A DNA stretch of 39,980 bases from CAZVGZ01 sp964627605 (GCA_964627605.1 CAZVGZ010000033.1:1-39980), one strand, 5' to 3'; positions 10,501-18,288 are shown, counted from the stretch's first letter. Notes: generated by a model from the sequence alone, not told the origin. Program-made: numbers and translations.

Positions 10501-10797
10501 CGGGTACCCGGCATCCGCCATGTTGGTTTTGCCTACGAGCGCGTTAGAGCATACGACCACCTAGTGGAGCTGATGCGCTTCGTCAACGACCGCACTCCTG
10601 GCACCAGCGCAGGTGGCGATCCAACCGGGGTAGTCACCGTTCGCTTCGAGCTGGCACGAGCTTTGAGACTTTCTGGACAGATTGAAGAGGCAAGATCGTT
10701 GCTCGAATCGCTCCGATTGGCCTACCCCGGATTCAAGGAGGTCCAAAACGAATTGAATCGCTTGGGCCCAGCACCAGCCGACACGGTGGGATCGTAG
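7513..10797 (+). CDS. DUF2723 (TMEM260-like) membrane protein, putative protein O-glycosyltransferase
   Basis: A 1094-residue polytopic membrane protein. The first loop has the family's signature TSFWDCGEFIACA followed by GVPHPPGSPLY, which marks DUF2723. Hydrophobic helices run to about residue 600, then a soluble part contains NGDNDTFPLWYLQE (about 640-655). The C-terminus (about 900-1090) is helical and TPR-like. The family has a GT-C-like fold; the human member TMEM260 is a protein O-mannosyltransferase acting on IPT Ig-like domains. By analogy this enzyme would move a sugar from a polyprenyl-phosphate donor to secreted proteins in the periplasm. The ATG at 7513 is used here, but the ATG at 7519 is equally possible. 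Ten bases separate it from a glycosyltransferase operon that could supply the donor. Family membership is secure; the transferase activity and substrate are inferred. Confidence 0.85.
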   Translation: MLMSDRQILRGGAIISWVAAFVGYYATMAPTTSFWDCGEFIACAVTMGVPHPPGSPLYVLVGRVFSMLPTDTLMIWLGLASPESDIAFRVTLMSPIAGSLAALATYLIVVRLIRQISPTVSQDSTWTTAVGGMVGAGVFAFSYSNWFNAVEGEVYAYAIFFMMASVWLTLRWTDEAKTPNALRLMLLMAYVFGIAGGVHLLVLLVIPTIVIIALFTYFSYRDGLLLLGGLACLGLAGYFALHVANAWGLKSLIDNGAQGFEDVKSRTQAFGFDDPSLYFQLMLFLTLISLVAAFVIPAGVKKIRYRTVWTVGLTIISAVGLFKAGSDTFYYAVGQAEFPVGTWLGSALALAGAVYITQGQNSKIDIRSIFHITLACELLFVLGYSTYLVLMVRSGLDPRIDENNPENWHNFFLFLSRKQYGDESQSLIVLARKAAVGWQFWDMFVKYFVQQFPMSLTRWFGQLLSRDATDFGQLIFRNATDRGTIAIGLPDVPLLLGFGGMFFHAVGDKRRFIGMMALFLISGVGLFVYLNMPDPQPRERHYVFTGASSVFAIWIGIGATGAIRWVAERWSNAASYGAGVVAMVIPVWFVFGPPLWDHWSSEYEQKFVNWQTQSRRGDFVAYDYAYNILQSCDEGGIIFTNGDNDTFPLWYLQEALGVRRDVRIVNLSLLNTSWYIKQLRDNEPVVQIGPRLLDDNYIDNVLCGTTREALVRSHRVDVIGGRLSPWKAKTVRATPGVDTIRIEMSNGTILSGLEDLTKSASGTVRVSVDGQWTDVDTTKIASITRGYTGLEWTMGAASDYGILRVQDVMVYNIIHYTNWQRPIYFAVTVSDNNKIGLQDHLRMEGMVFRLVLEKSDAYTGGTVAGGGTSDATNKQLDRWMKNLFEVYKIRYLKDPEIFKDDNMLKLVSNYRSAYLQAARLLATHRRYDDALKVLEGCEGVIPWDRSAGVFASQIARQAGDNDAALYYATRADTVTRQQITALYGHYVPQELLNGSARVPGIRHVGFAYERVRAYDHLVELMRFVNDRTPGTSAGGDPTGVVTVRFELARALRLSGQIEEARSLLESLRLAYPGFKEVQNELNRLGPAPADTVGS

Positions 10798-10806
10798 AGG
10801 TGTCAT

Positions 10807-11844
10807 TTGGATACGGAAAACTCAGCGGCTCTGGCCGTCACTGTAGTGATTCCCCACCTTGCCGGAGAGTTTGTTGCCGGTTGTCTGGAGGCGATCTCAA
10901 CTTGCGATGATCTCCCCTCAGAGATCATAGTCGTAGATGACGGATCGTCCGATGGTTCGACAGAGCGGGCAGAAAAGCGGTTCCCTGATATACGTGTAGT
11001 TCGAAACGAACGCAATTTGGGGTTTCCAGGAGCGTGTAACAGAGGTCTTACATCAGCCACGTTCCCCATCATAGTTCTGCTCAATGACGACACTACCGTT
11101 CAACCTGGCTGGTTGGCTGCCATCGTGAAACAACTCGACCAACACCCCCAGGCAGGGGCTGTGCAACCAAAAATACTTTCTGCGCACTCCCCTGGTCGCT
11201 TCGATTACGCAGGTGGAGCGGGCGGGTTGATGGACAGATTTGGATATCCGTTCGCGTTGGGACGGCTGTTCGATCATTTGGAAGAAGACCAAGGCCAATA
11301 CGACGAGCCACAAGAGATTTTCTGGGCTAGTGGCACCGCAATAGGGCTTCGCCGCGAAGCTCTCGACGAAGTCGGGCTTCTGGACGAGACTTTTGAAATG
11401 CATATGGAAGAAATAGACCTCTGCTGGCGGATGTGGCTTGCGGGCTGGACTGTCCGGTCGGCCCCAGACGGGCGCGTAACTCATTTTGCAGGCGGTACGC
11501 TCGCAATGGGCTCCTACCGCAAGATGGCGCTTAACCATCGTAACGGTCTCATCATGCTTCTGAAAAACCACTCGCTGCCAACACTGCTGTGGATGATGCC
11601 GTTTCGCTTGATTCTAGAATCACTGACGGTGGTCCACTCTCTGATTCGAGGAGACCTAAAAAGAGCATTGGCTGCGGCTACCGCACCATTCAAGGCGGCA
11701 CGCCGCTTGCCCCACATCATAGCCACCCGGCGCGGTTTGATTCGACGACGGGCTGGTCGCACGCTGCCGCTGTACAGAGGCAGTGTGGCGCTGCGTTGGG
11801 CCTTCGGTTTTCGCGACATTCCAAGTCAAAAGGCGGCTCGGTGA
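10807..11844 (+). CDS. Glycosyltransferase family 2 (rhamnosyl/dTDP-sugar type)
   Basis: A 345-residue cytoplasmic, membrane-associated GT2 enzyme with a GT-A fold. It shows VVDDGSSDGS (nucleotide binding, about 39-48), LLNDDTT (the DXD-like metal site, about 96-102), an ASGTAIGLRR segment and MEEIDLCWR, the ED motif of the catalytic base. The C-terminal 90 residues are basic and hydrophobic and may bind the membrane. It resembles the rhamnosyltransferase-like branch used in glycan assembly; the sugar cannot be specified. The start is TTG at 10807, chosen because AGAGGTG lies just upstream and the GT-A domain begins within 15 residues. It follows the DUF2723 gene by 9 bases and overlaps the next gene by 4 (GTGA), so it is in the same operon. 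Confidence 0.85.
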   Translation: MDTENSAALAVTVVIPHLAGEFVAGCLEAISTCDDLPSEIIVVDDGSSDGSTERAEKRFPDIRVVRNERNLGFPGACNRGLTSATFPIIVLLNDDTTVQPGWLAAIVKQLDQHPQAGAVQPKILSAHSPGRFDYAGGAGGLMDRFGYPFALGRLFDHLEEDQGQYDEPQEIFWASGTAIGLRREALDEVGLLDETFEMHMEEIDLCWRMWLAGWTVRSAPDGRVTHFAGGTLAMGSYRKMALNHRNGLIMLLKNHSLPTLLWMMPFRLILESLTVVHSLIRGDLKRALAAATAPFKAARRLPHIIATRRGLIRRRAGRTLPLYRGSVALRWAFGFRDIPSQKAAR

Positions 11845-12839
11845 AGACGGGATCTCGATGGGTGACGCTTGGGCTGAAGATAGCTGTCAGCGCGGGATTG
11901 ATCGCGCTCGCGTTCTGGCAGGTCGATCGCGCAGAACTGAGCGGTGCGTTCACCGACTGGCGGGTCGACCCCCTAGTAGTGGCGCTCGTGCTGTTCGTGA
12001 TCAGCAATCTTTTTGGGGCTTTTCAATGGGGGTTGCTCTTAAAGGGCCAAGAGATTAGCAAAGGGTGGAAGGATCTGGTGCGCATCTATCTAGTCGGAGT
12101 GTTCTTGAACAACTTCATGGTAGGCAACCTGGCAGGCGACGTGGTGAGAGTCTATGACGTGCGTCAAATGAGCGGACGTGGTGCCGAGGCGCTTGTAGCC
12201 ACAGTGATGGACCGATTTCTGGGCCTGTTCGCGATGATGTTTTTGGCTGGAGTCGGGTGTCTGATAGTGTTCATTGCTAAACCAGACGGGCATCCGCCTC
12301 TCACGCCTCTAGCCCCTGTTGTTGCGGCGGTTTACGGTAGTTTTGCGGTCTTAGGTGTTCTCTTGACGAGCCGTCGCGCTGGCGGCTTTGTAGACCGACT
12401 GTTGATCTGGGCGCTGCCTGAGTCGGTCTCGGAGGCCGTCGCCAACGTCAGGTCAGCGCTGAATGTCTACAGGACGGCCCCAAGAGTCTTATTTTTGGCA
12501 ACCCTGATCTCGTTGGGGGTCCAGTTCCTTCGCGTCGTGGTCCATTTTGCTTGCGGACTCGCGGTAGGATTGAATGTTAGCCTGCTTTGGTTCGTGCTGT
12601 TTATTCCGCTCATCAGCGTCGTGGCGATGCTCCCGATATCCGTAGGTGGCTTGGGACCAAGGGAGAACGCCGCCATACGCCTGTTTGGTACTGTCGCCGC
12701 CCCTGCCGCACCCGTAATTGTCATGGAGCTGCTTGCTCATTTGGTAACTTTGCTCTCAAGCCTACCGGGGGGGATCGCTTTTGTTCTCGGGAGACGCAAA
12801 CCCATTCAAGCCGTCGAATCGGAGCGGGACCATGACTGA
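11841..12839 (+). CDS. Lysylphosphatidylglycerol-synthase-type transmembrane (UPF0104/MprF flippase-like) protein
   Basis: A 332-residue integral membrane protein with about eight hydrophobic helices. It matches the LPG_synthase_TM family, the same fold as the flippase half of MprF and of AglD-type proteins: LKGQEI and NNFMVGNLAGDVVRVYD in the first third, VATVMDRFLGL next, and ISVGGLGPRENA near the end are the typical conserved stretches. The frame is open upstream to 11589, but GTG 11841 is preferred because it overlaps the previous stop as GTGA and the first helix begins shortly after. Between two GT2 genes in an operon with DUF2723, it most likely handles a lipid-linked sugar across the inner membrane; this is inference. 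There is no lysyl-transferase domain, so it is not a full MprF. Confidence 0.8.
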   Translation: MKTGSRWVTLGLKIAVSAGLIALAFWQVDRAELSGAFTDWRVDPLVVALVLFVISNLFGAFQWGLLLKGQEISKGWKDLVRIYLVGVFLNNFMVGNLAGDVVRVYDVRQMSGRGAEALVATVMDRFLGLFAMMFLAGVGCLIVFIAKPDGHPPLTPLAPVVAAVYGSFAVLGVLLTSRRAGGFVDRLLIWALPESVSEAVANVRSALNVYRTAPRVLFLATLISLGVQFLRVVVHFACGLAVGLNVSLLWFVLFIPLISVVAMLPISVGGLGPRENAAIRLFGTVAAPAAPVIVMELLAHLVTLLSSLPGGIAFVLGRRKPIQAVESERDHD

Positions 12840-13815
12840 GTCAAACCTTACGCTGACAATCGTAATCCCACTTCTGAACGAAGAGGAAAGCCTGGAGCCG
12901 CTCCACGAAAAAATACGCCAGGTGATCGACCAACATGAGTACCAGGTCACCATCTTCTTCGTGGATGACGGCAGCACCGACAACTCTTACGAGGTCATTC
13001 AGCGTTTAGCAGATAAGGACCCCTCTGTATCCGCCTTGAGGTTCCGTCGAAACTTCGGAAAGTCGGCGGCTTTGGAGGCGGCGTTTCGAGAGGTGGCCAG
13101 CGATGTGGTCATCACGATGGACGCCGATCTGCAAGACGACCCAGAGGAAATTCCCAACCTCTTGGCGAAACTGGATGAAGGGTTCGATCTCGTATCGGGA
13201 TGGAAGAGAAAACGACACGACCCCATAACCAAAACGGTCCCGTCCAAACTCTTCAACTGGGTGACAGTGCGCGCATCAGGTCTGGATATCCACGATTTCA
13301 ACTGCGGACTAAAAGCCTACCGCCATGATGTCGTAGAAGAGCTTCGCGTCGCAAGGGGCATGCACCGCTACCTGCCAGCACTCGCCCATTGGCGCGGTTT
13401 TCGTGTAGGTGAGATTCCGGTTCGTCACCATCCACGGATCCACGGCACGACAAAGTTCGGTGCAGCAAGGCTGGTAAACGGTTTTCTTGACCTTCTCACT
13501 GTGCTGCTTATGACCCGCTACGGCGGCCGGCCGATGCATCTTTTTGGTTGGGTGGGGACGTTCATCAGCATGGCAGGTTTCGCAATTTGCGGCTACATCG
13601 GGTTTCTTCGTTTGGTCCACGGATGGATTATGAACCGTTACCCGCTGCTGTTTTTGGGCGTGTTGCTGATACTGCTGGGAACGCAGATCCTAGCCACGGG
13701 TCTGTTGGCAGATGTCATCGTCAGCGGCCGAGGGCACCAGAGCGATTTCGCGATTGTTGATCGGCTTAGGGTAGGCAGCTCCTCCGAGCCAGATGCAGGC
13801 ACCTCGACTTTATGA
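12832..13815 (+). CDS. GT2 polyprenyl-phosphate glycosyltransferase (DPM1/GtrB-like) with two C-terminal helices
   Basis: A 327-residue GT2 enzyme of the dolichol-phosphate-mannose-synthase/GtrB group, which transfers a hexose from a nucleotide sugar to polyprenyl phosphate. Visible motifs: IPLLNEEESL at the start, FVDDGSTDNS, TMDADLQDDPEE (the DXD and acceptor motif) and NCGLKAYR, with basic residues at RHHPRIHGTTKFG. Two membrane helices follow (about 230-255 and 270-295), as in GtrB/ArnC. ATG 12832 is used because the catalytic domain starts right after it; it overlaps the previous stop by 8 bases. The frame is open further up to 12781 but that part is inside the flippase-like gene. Its product is the natural donor for a DUF2723-type transferase, which makes the four-gene cassette coherent. 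Confidence 0.85.
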   Translation: MTESNLTLTIVIPLLNEEESLEPLHEKIRQVIDQHEYQVTIFFVDDGSTDNSYEVIQRLADKDPSVSALRFRRNFGKSAALEAAFREVASDVVITMDADLQDDPEEIPNLLAKLDEGFDLVSGWKRKRHDPITKTVPSKLFNWVTVRASGLDIHDFNCGLKAYRHDVVEELRVARGMHRYLPALAHWRGFRVGEIPVRHHPRIHGTTKFGAARLVNGFLDLLTVLLMTRYGGRPMHLFGWVGTFISMAGFAICGYIGFLRLVHGWIMNRYPLLFLGVLLILLGTQILATGLLADVIVSGRGHQSDFAIVDRLRVGSSSEPDAGTSTL

Positions 13816-14311
13816 ATTTGGCACCTCGGTTGTGTTGGTTTTGGCGCTGACGAACGTATTTCGGCCAGATTCAATCGAAAAATCTTTGTCTCGCGAACAG
13901 GCGCTCTCACACATCGCGCGGCGTGTAATGCCCAGGCACAGCACAGTAGACGTGATTGGCTGCGTGCTTATTGTCGGCTCGATCCCGCTTCTGTGGCAGC
14001 TGTCAGGTTCACTGATATCAAGGATAATGACAGCCCCGACAGATGTAAAAATCGCACTGTTTTATCTCCCGCTAATCAACACAGCTTTTACGATGGTGCT
14101 GTTCGCCTGGGCGTTGGGTAGAATCGAAGCGACGCGGGCATCTTCGTTCGTGTTTTTTGTCCCGGTGTTGGCACTGATCTGGGCCTGGCTGATTCTCGAT
14201 GAACCGGTGACGGCGTGGCTGGCTGTGGGCACTGTCGTCCTGTTGGGCGGTGTCTGGTTGGTCCAGCAGAAACGGCAACCGAAGCTTTTCCCAAGCGGAC
14301 GCAGCGGATGA
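13793..14311 (+). pseudogene. EamA/DMT transporter remnant lacking the N-terminal half
   Basis: A 172-codon frame whose residues from about 36 onward (ALSHIARRVMPRH, position 13900) match the second half of an EamA drug/metabolite transporter, ending in WLILDEPVTAWLAVGT and WLVQQK. It aligns with the C-terminal halves of the two intact EamA genes that follow. The first EamA repeat and the first helix of the second are absent, and the first 35 residues do not look like any transporter segment. The frame begins inside the 3' end of the GT2 gene, so a deletion of roughly 500 bases seems to have joined that gene's end to the transporter's middle. It overlaps the next gene as ATGA, so the original operon structure survives. 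A functional half-size protein is possible but unlikely. Confidence 0.75.
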
Positions 14312-15246
14312 TTCGAAATCTGCTGGTACGCTACTCTCGACAACTTCCCACCGTGACGTTGATACTGGTGGCGACCATCTGGTCAGGTGCCTTCGCTGCC
14401 ATCAAGATCGCCCTGACCGTTCTCACACCGACAGAACTGGTTTTAGCACGACACCTGCCACCAGCCATCGCTTATGGGCTCTATCTGGCTATCAGCCGGC
14501 GACCGGAGACCATACAGTTGGTGCGGCAGGATGGTTGGCGGCTGATGGTTATGGGGTTCTGCATCATCACCGGATACCAGTTTTGCCAGAACTGGGGCGA
14601 GACGCGCATTCCCGCAGGCACCACCAGCCTGATAATCGCTCTCAATCCGGCGATCACCGCCATCGTTGCCGCCAGATTCATCTCCGAACCCGTGGGCCGC
14701 TGGCGAGCGTTGGGTCTGGTGGTGGCGTTTGCCGGACTCTATGTCGCGGTTTGCTACGGGGCAGGACACCATGTGGCAGTGGGCTACTGGCAAGGCGTAC
14801 TGGTCACCGCCATCGCCCCGATTCTGGGCGCGATCTACCATGTGATGAACCGCGGTATGGTAAGACGGCACAACCCACTTCCCATAACAGGTTGCGTTTT
14901 TATAGCTGGATGTCTGCCGGTCATGTTCCTCCTGACGCCTGAGCTTGTGACGCGCATGTACAATGCCCCGGTTGGGTTCTGGATAGCCATACTCTATCTC
15001 GCGTTCGTTAACAGCGCACTGACGCAGCTTCTCTGGACATGGGTCCTCAAGCGAGTGGAGGTGGCCCGTGCAGCATCGTTCGTTTATCTGGTGCCGGTTC
15101 TGGCGCTCTTCTGGGCATGGGTTTTTCTGGATGAACAAGTGACGCTGTGGCTTGGGCTAGGAACAGTAGTGCTGCTGGTCGGCGTCGGGATAGTGCAAGC
15201 CAACAGACCGTTTTGGACTACGAGACAGCTGGAGCAGACCAGATGA
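14308..15246 (+). CDS. EamA-family (DMT superfamily) transporter
   Basis: A 312-residue inner-membrane transporter with two EamA repeats of about five helices each. The first has ATIWSGAFAAIKIAL and ELVLARHLPPA; the second ends in WAWVFLDEQVTLWLGLGT, the usual EamA closing motif. Substrates in this family range from amino acids to nucleotides and cannot be predicted here. ATG 14308 is chosen because it overlaps the preceding stop (ATGA) and precedes the first helix by about 15 residues; the frame is open farther up but only through the upstream gene. It is the middle of three tandem EamA copies. Confidence 0.85.
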   Translation: MIRNLLVRYSRQLPTVTLILVATIWSGAFAAIKIALTVLTPTELVLARHLPPAIAYGLYLAISRRPETIQLVRQDGWRLMVMGFCIITGYQFCQNWGETRIPAGTTSLIIALNPAITAIVAARFISEPVGRWRALGLVVAFAGLYVAVCYGAGHHVAVGYWQGVLVTAIAPILGAIYHVMNRGMVRRHNPLPITGCVFIAGCLPVMFLLTPELVTRMYNAPVGFWIAILYLAFVNSALTQLLWTWVLKRVEVARAASFVYLVPVLALFWAWVFLDEQVTLWLGLGTVVLLVGVGIVQANRPFWTTRQLEQTR

Positions 15247-16142
15247 GTATGCCCAAATCCAGTGGCGAGCGCGCCGCGATGGTTGTCCTGTTAGCCTCCA
15301 CTTTCATCTGGTCCGGCGGGTTTGTCGCAATCAAGATTGCACTTGATGTGGTCTCGCCAAGCGAGTTGGCGCTGTTGAGGCACTTCCCTGGCGCGGTTTT
15401 GTTGGGGCTGTATCTAGCCATCCGGCGCAGGGGCGACGTAAAACGGGTGGTGTCTGAGGATGGGTGGCGAATTGCGCTCATGGCATTTCTGTTTATTGTC
15501 GGTGCTCAGTTCTGTCTTATCTGGGGCGTGTCGCGCATTCCGGCGGGGATGGGTGGCCTGATCGCGTCGCTAAATCCTGTCATGACATACGTGGCAGGTG
15601 CCATAGTCCTCGGCGAAGCGTTTAGTCGGCGGCGAACCGCTGGTCTTGTAGTCGCGTTTGTTGGCCTGTTCGTCGCTGTTCGTTGGGGAGCTGGCAGTCA
15701 GATAACATGGGGTTACTGGCTCGGTGTGGCGGTCTCAGTCCTAGCACAGTCGATGGCTTCGGGCTACAATGTCGTCAGCCGCCGCGTGGTAAGCAGGCAA
15801 GACCCGCTTTTGGTGGTGGGGTGCATGTTAGTAGTCGGGACGCTGCCGCTTCTGGCGCTATACGAACCTGGACTGCTTTCGCGCATGATTGCTGCCAAGT
15901 GGTCTTTCTGGGCTTCATTTGGTTTCTTGGCCCTGATTGACAGTGTTCTAGCTGTGATAGTTTTCGCGTGGGCGCTCAAACGACTCGACGCCGCAAGGGT
16001 TTCATCGTTCATCTTTCTAGTACCCGTGGAGTCTGTGGGCTGGGCCTGGTGGCTTCTGGACGAACCCGTGACTGTCTGGCTGGTGGTTGGGGCCGGTGTG
16101 GCCTTGGCTGGGGTGTGGCTTGTTCAAGGCGGTAGACGTTAG
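15243..16142 (+). CDS. EamA-family (DMT superfamily) transporter
   Basis: A 299-residue paralogue of the preceding transporter with the same two-repeat layout: STFIWSGGFVAIKIAL and ELALLRHFPGA in the first repeat, WWLLDEPVTVWLVVGAG at the end of the second. ATG 15243 overlaps the previous stop as ATGA. It is divergent enough from the middle copy that the tandem array is old rather than a recent duplication. It ends 22 bases from the convergent end of ispH. The short GC-rich palindrome between them (near 16146-16157) has no T-run and is not called a terminator. Confidence 0.85.
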   Translation: MSMPKSSGERAAMVVLLASTFIWSGGFVAIKIALDVVSPSELALLRHFPGAVLLGLYLAIRRRGDVKRVVSEDGWRIALMAFLFIVGAQFCLIWGVSRIPAGMGGLIASLNPVMTYVAGAIVLGEAFSRRRTAGLVVAFVGLFVAVRWGAGSQITWGYWLGVAVSVLAQSMASGYNVVSRRVVSRQDPLLVVGCMLVVGTLPLLALYEPGLLSRMIAAKWSFWASFGFLALIDSVLAVIVFAWALKRLDAARVSSFIFLVPVESVGWAWWLLDEPVTVWLVVGAGVALAGVWLVQGGRR

Positions 16143-16164
16143 CTCGCGCCCAGGCGCTGACTAC

Positions 16165-17028
16165 TTACCGGTCCACCAGTGTGTCTGGCCCGCCGATCTC
16201 TTTCAGACGGGCAATCACCTCCTCTATTACAACGTCAGGCGTAGACGCTCCTGCATGCACACCTACAGTCTGTGCCCCCTCAAACCATGCTTCCTCTATC
16301 TGCTCTGAATCCTCGAGCTGATAGCTCCTCTGATTCTGAGTCTTGGACATGTCAGCCATGCGCATCGTATTTGCTGACGTAAATGACCCAACGATCACCA
16401 TCACATCGTTTTTCGCAGGCATTGTGAGGATGTCCGCCTGGTGTTGGACAGTGGGGTGGCAAATGGTGTTATGAACCCTTAACTCCTGGCATCGCGGCAA
16501 TAGTTTGGCGAGGATGGCGTTGACGTTATCGATGTTTTGAGTCGATTGAACTACAACGCCAAGTTTGCGGAATCGTCGCCCAAGTTGATCTACCTCTTCT
16601 GGATTGGCTACGATCCTGGCGTCAGCCACTTGGGCGCTAATCCCGACAACCTCATCGTGCCCGTGGTCGCCGATAACCAAGGTGGGGTAGCCGTCGTCGC
16701 TGAGTTGCCTGATTTTCACGTGAGTATCAAGAACCAATGGGCATGTGGCGTCCACGATATCCATGCCTCGTTCATTGGCCTGATCGTAGATCTTCGGGGA
16801 GGTTCCGTGGGCGCGAATCATCAGTACACCAGGGTCCGCCTGTTCTATGTTGTCAAGCACCTTGACCCCTGCATCGTCTATCTCTTCGACAACCCTCTCG
16901 TTGTGAACTATATGACCCAACATCTGAACCGGTCGATCAGCGTTTTCTGCTGTGGTTTCCAACGCCATATTCACGGCATCTCGAACCCCGAAACAGAACC
17001 CTGCACTCGGAGCGACTGTGATTTTCAT
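16165..17028 (-). CDS. ispH: 4-hydroxy-3-methylbut-2-enyl diphosphate reductase IspH (LytB)
   Basis: The last enzyme of the MEP isoprenoid pathway, an iron-sulfur protein that makes IPP and DMAPP. The three cluster cysteines are Cys12 (GFCFGV), Cys96 (DATCPLV) and Cys190 (NTICHPT). His42, His74 (RAHGTSP), His124 and Glu126 (HGHDEVVG) occupy the substrate-binding and proton-donor positions known in E. coli IspH. At 287 residues it is slightly short. Two conserved blocks differ from the usual form: HPTVQHQ instead of (Y/D/N)ATxxRQ after Cys190, and SFTSANT instead of xxNSSNT. GAGTP-type AGASTPDVVIE is present. GGAGG lies 5 bases before the ATG. It is the last gene of the minus-strand operon; a short hairpin with GATCAC/GTGATC arms lies at about 17042-17067, just upstream of its ribosome site. 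Confidence 0.93.
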   Translation of the reverse strand: MKITVAPSAGFCFGVRDAVNMALETTAENADRPVQMLGHIVHNERVVEEIDDAGVKVLDNIEQADPGVLMIRAHGTSPKIYDQANERGMDIVDATCPLVLDTHVKIRQLSDDGYPTLVIGDHGHDEVVGISAQVADARIVANPEEVDQLGRRFRKLGVVVQSTQNIDNVNAILAKLLPRCQELRVHNTICHPTVQHQADILTMPAKNDVMVIVGSFTSANTMRMADMSKTQNQRSYQLEDSEQIEEAWFEGAQTVGVHAGASTPDVVIEEVIARLKEIGGPDTLVDR

Positions 17029-17112
17029 TGTTCCTCCGTGGCGATCACGTCTGAAAAGCTGTGATCCGCCAATATCTATGCAGAAAAACCGTATCTGCTG
17101 CCACTCGCGGCT

Positions 17113-17836
17113 CTATTTGCGTGACGCACCAAGCAGTGAGTACGCAAGACCGAATGAATGCGTAACACCCAGGAGAGGATGACCGCGCAAACCGTAGTTG
17201 AACTGAACCCCTCTGACACTAATATTAAATCCGCCAGACAGTCGCGCAGGACCATCCGACCACCCTGCACGCACCGTCAACCGTTCGTGCGCTCTATTCT
17301 CCAATCCAACTGAGGGTCCATCGACACCAAACTGGAATAAGCCAACGAACCCCGATTGAGGTCTGCGAATTTGGACGCCACGCCGCTCCGAACGTTCCAG
17401 CAAGAGCACCTGAACGCTCAAAGCCCTGGAGATCAACGGTACCGGTGCGAACCTCAAGTCCGATTGCGAAATTGGGCAAAACACCCGCCCCCAGCCCAAC
17501 TCCAACTGACTGCTCGCCGTATTGAGCATCCCCCGAAAGCTCAGCCGTCGCACCAACTCCCCACCGACCGCGCGGGACCGCTACATCGATCTGCTGCCGC
17601 CCTAATTCACTCAGGCCGAAAAAACTTGTGTGGCTCGCAGATACAACCGGCGGCGCATTGCCAACAAGTCTGGCTGGATTCCAGCGGCTCGCATAGACCG
17701 GCGCGCAGTTCGCCGAATATGAACCAGCCAACGTCGATGAAACCGGGTCGGTCGCGTGCGCCTCGAATGCCGCATCAGCCACCACCTGGAAACACAGAGT
17801 CGCGGCGCTAGCACATGTCAGCCACGGCACCTTCAT
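17113..17836 (-). pseudogene. Outer-membrane beta-barrel protein (PorV/PorQ-like), broken by a frameshift
   Basis: About 241 residues if the frame change is repaired. The first frame (17836 to 17294) has a signal peptide, an RWNPARL segment like the NPA motif of PorV/FadL-type barrels, and alternating glycine-rich beta strands up to VRWLIP. It then runs into a non-strand sequence and a stop. The next frame (ending at 17113) takes over with FGVDGPSVG and carries the remaining strands, ending in THSFGLAYSLL. The switch lies at about 17330-17345 and corresponds to one extra base. It may be a true mutation or a base error. The start overlaps the DUF5683 stop as ATGA. A PorV-like role would fit the sorting-domain proteins in the window, but the assignment to PorV/PorQ rather than another small barrel is tentative. 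Confidence 0.6.
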
Positions 17837-18288
17837 CTGCGGACACCTACTCTGAACGCCAAGACGGTAGCTCCAGACGGGGTGATCGTCGCTACGGGTG
17901 TGACATCAAAAGTGGCCATATGGGCATCCACATACGCGTCTAATATGCAGAGTATGTAAGACAATCCGCCGAATATCAGCCAGTTGTTGCGACCACGTCG
18001 CCACGCCTGGCCAGCGTACCATGGGTTGCCGCCTCCAACCACCGCCCGATTTCGATTGCGAATCGCCATGGCGACAGAACTCGCATGGATCGAGAGGTAT
18101 ACCACACCTTTGAGAGGTCTGCCGTTGACAAACTGTCCCCATCCAGGAATCGCCGCAGAGCGCCAGAAAGCCTGAGCGGGGGTCGGCAGGGAATCCGGCC
18201 ACGCAAAAAGTGAGTCAGCGGAAGTCGTTTGGGCGAGCGTACCGGAGAAGCTCACAGCCAAACAGAACGCCATTGACACCAGCTTCAC
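17833..18288 (-). CDS. DUF5683-domain membrane protein with signal peptide
   Basis: A 151-residue exported protein. It begins with a signal peptide (about 1-19, ending TLAQ). Its core has AIPGWGQFVNGRPLKGVVY, the characteristic DUF5683 stretch, followed by a helix (LSIHASSVAMAI) and a second hydrophobic segment (WLIFGGLSYILCILDAYVDAHM). The family is common in FCB bacteria, has no known biochemical role, and often sits beside outer-membrane barrels. Here it overlaps both neighbours as ATGA: the ROK kinase upstream and the PorV-like barrel downstream. Tight coupling to the barrel suggests a role in envelope assembly, but this is inference. Confidence 0.75.
   Translation of the reverse strand: MKLVSMAFCLAVSFSGTLAQTTSADSLFAWPDSLPTPAQAFWRSAAIPGWGQFVNGRPLKGVVYLSIHASSVAMAIRNRNRAVVGGGNPWYAGQAWRRGRNNWLIFGGLSYILCILDAYVDAHMATFDVTPVATITPSGATVLAFRVGVRR

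Noticed and set aside
14443..15138. Long open frame antisense to the middle EamA gene
   Set aside because: It is a shadow of the high-G+C coding strand; its composition is His/Gln/Arg-rich without motifs.
17356..17811. Plus-strand 151-residue frame across the barrel gene
   Set aside because: Low-complexity Pro/Arg/Ser content typical of an antisense shadow; the minus strand has the signal peptide and beta strands.
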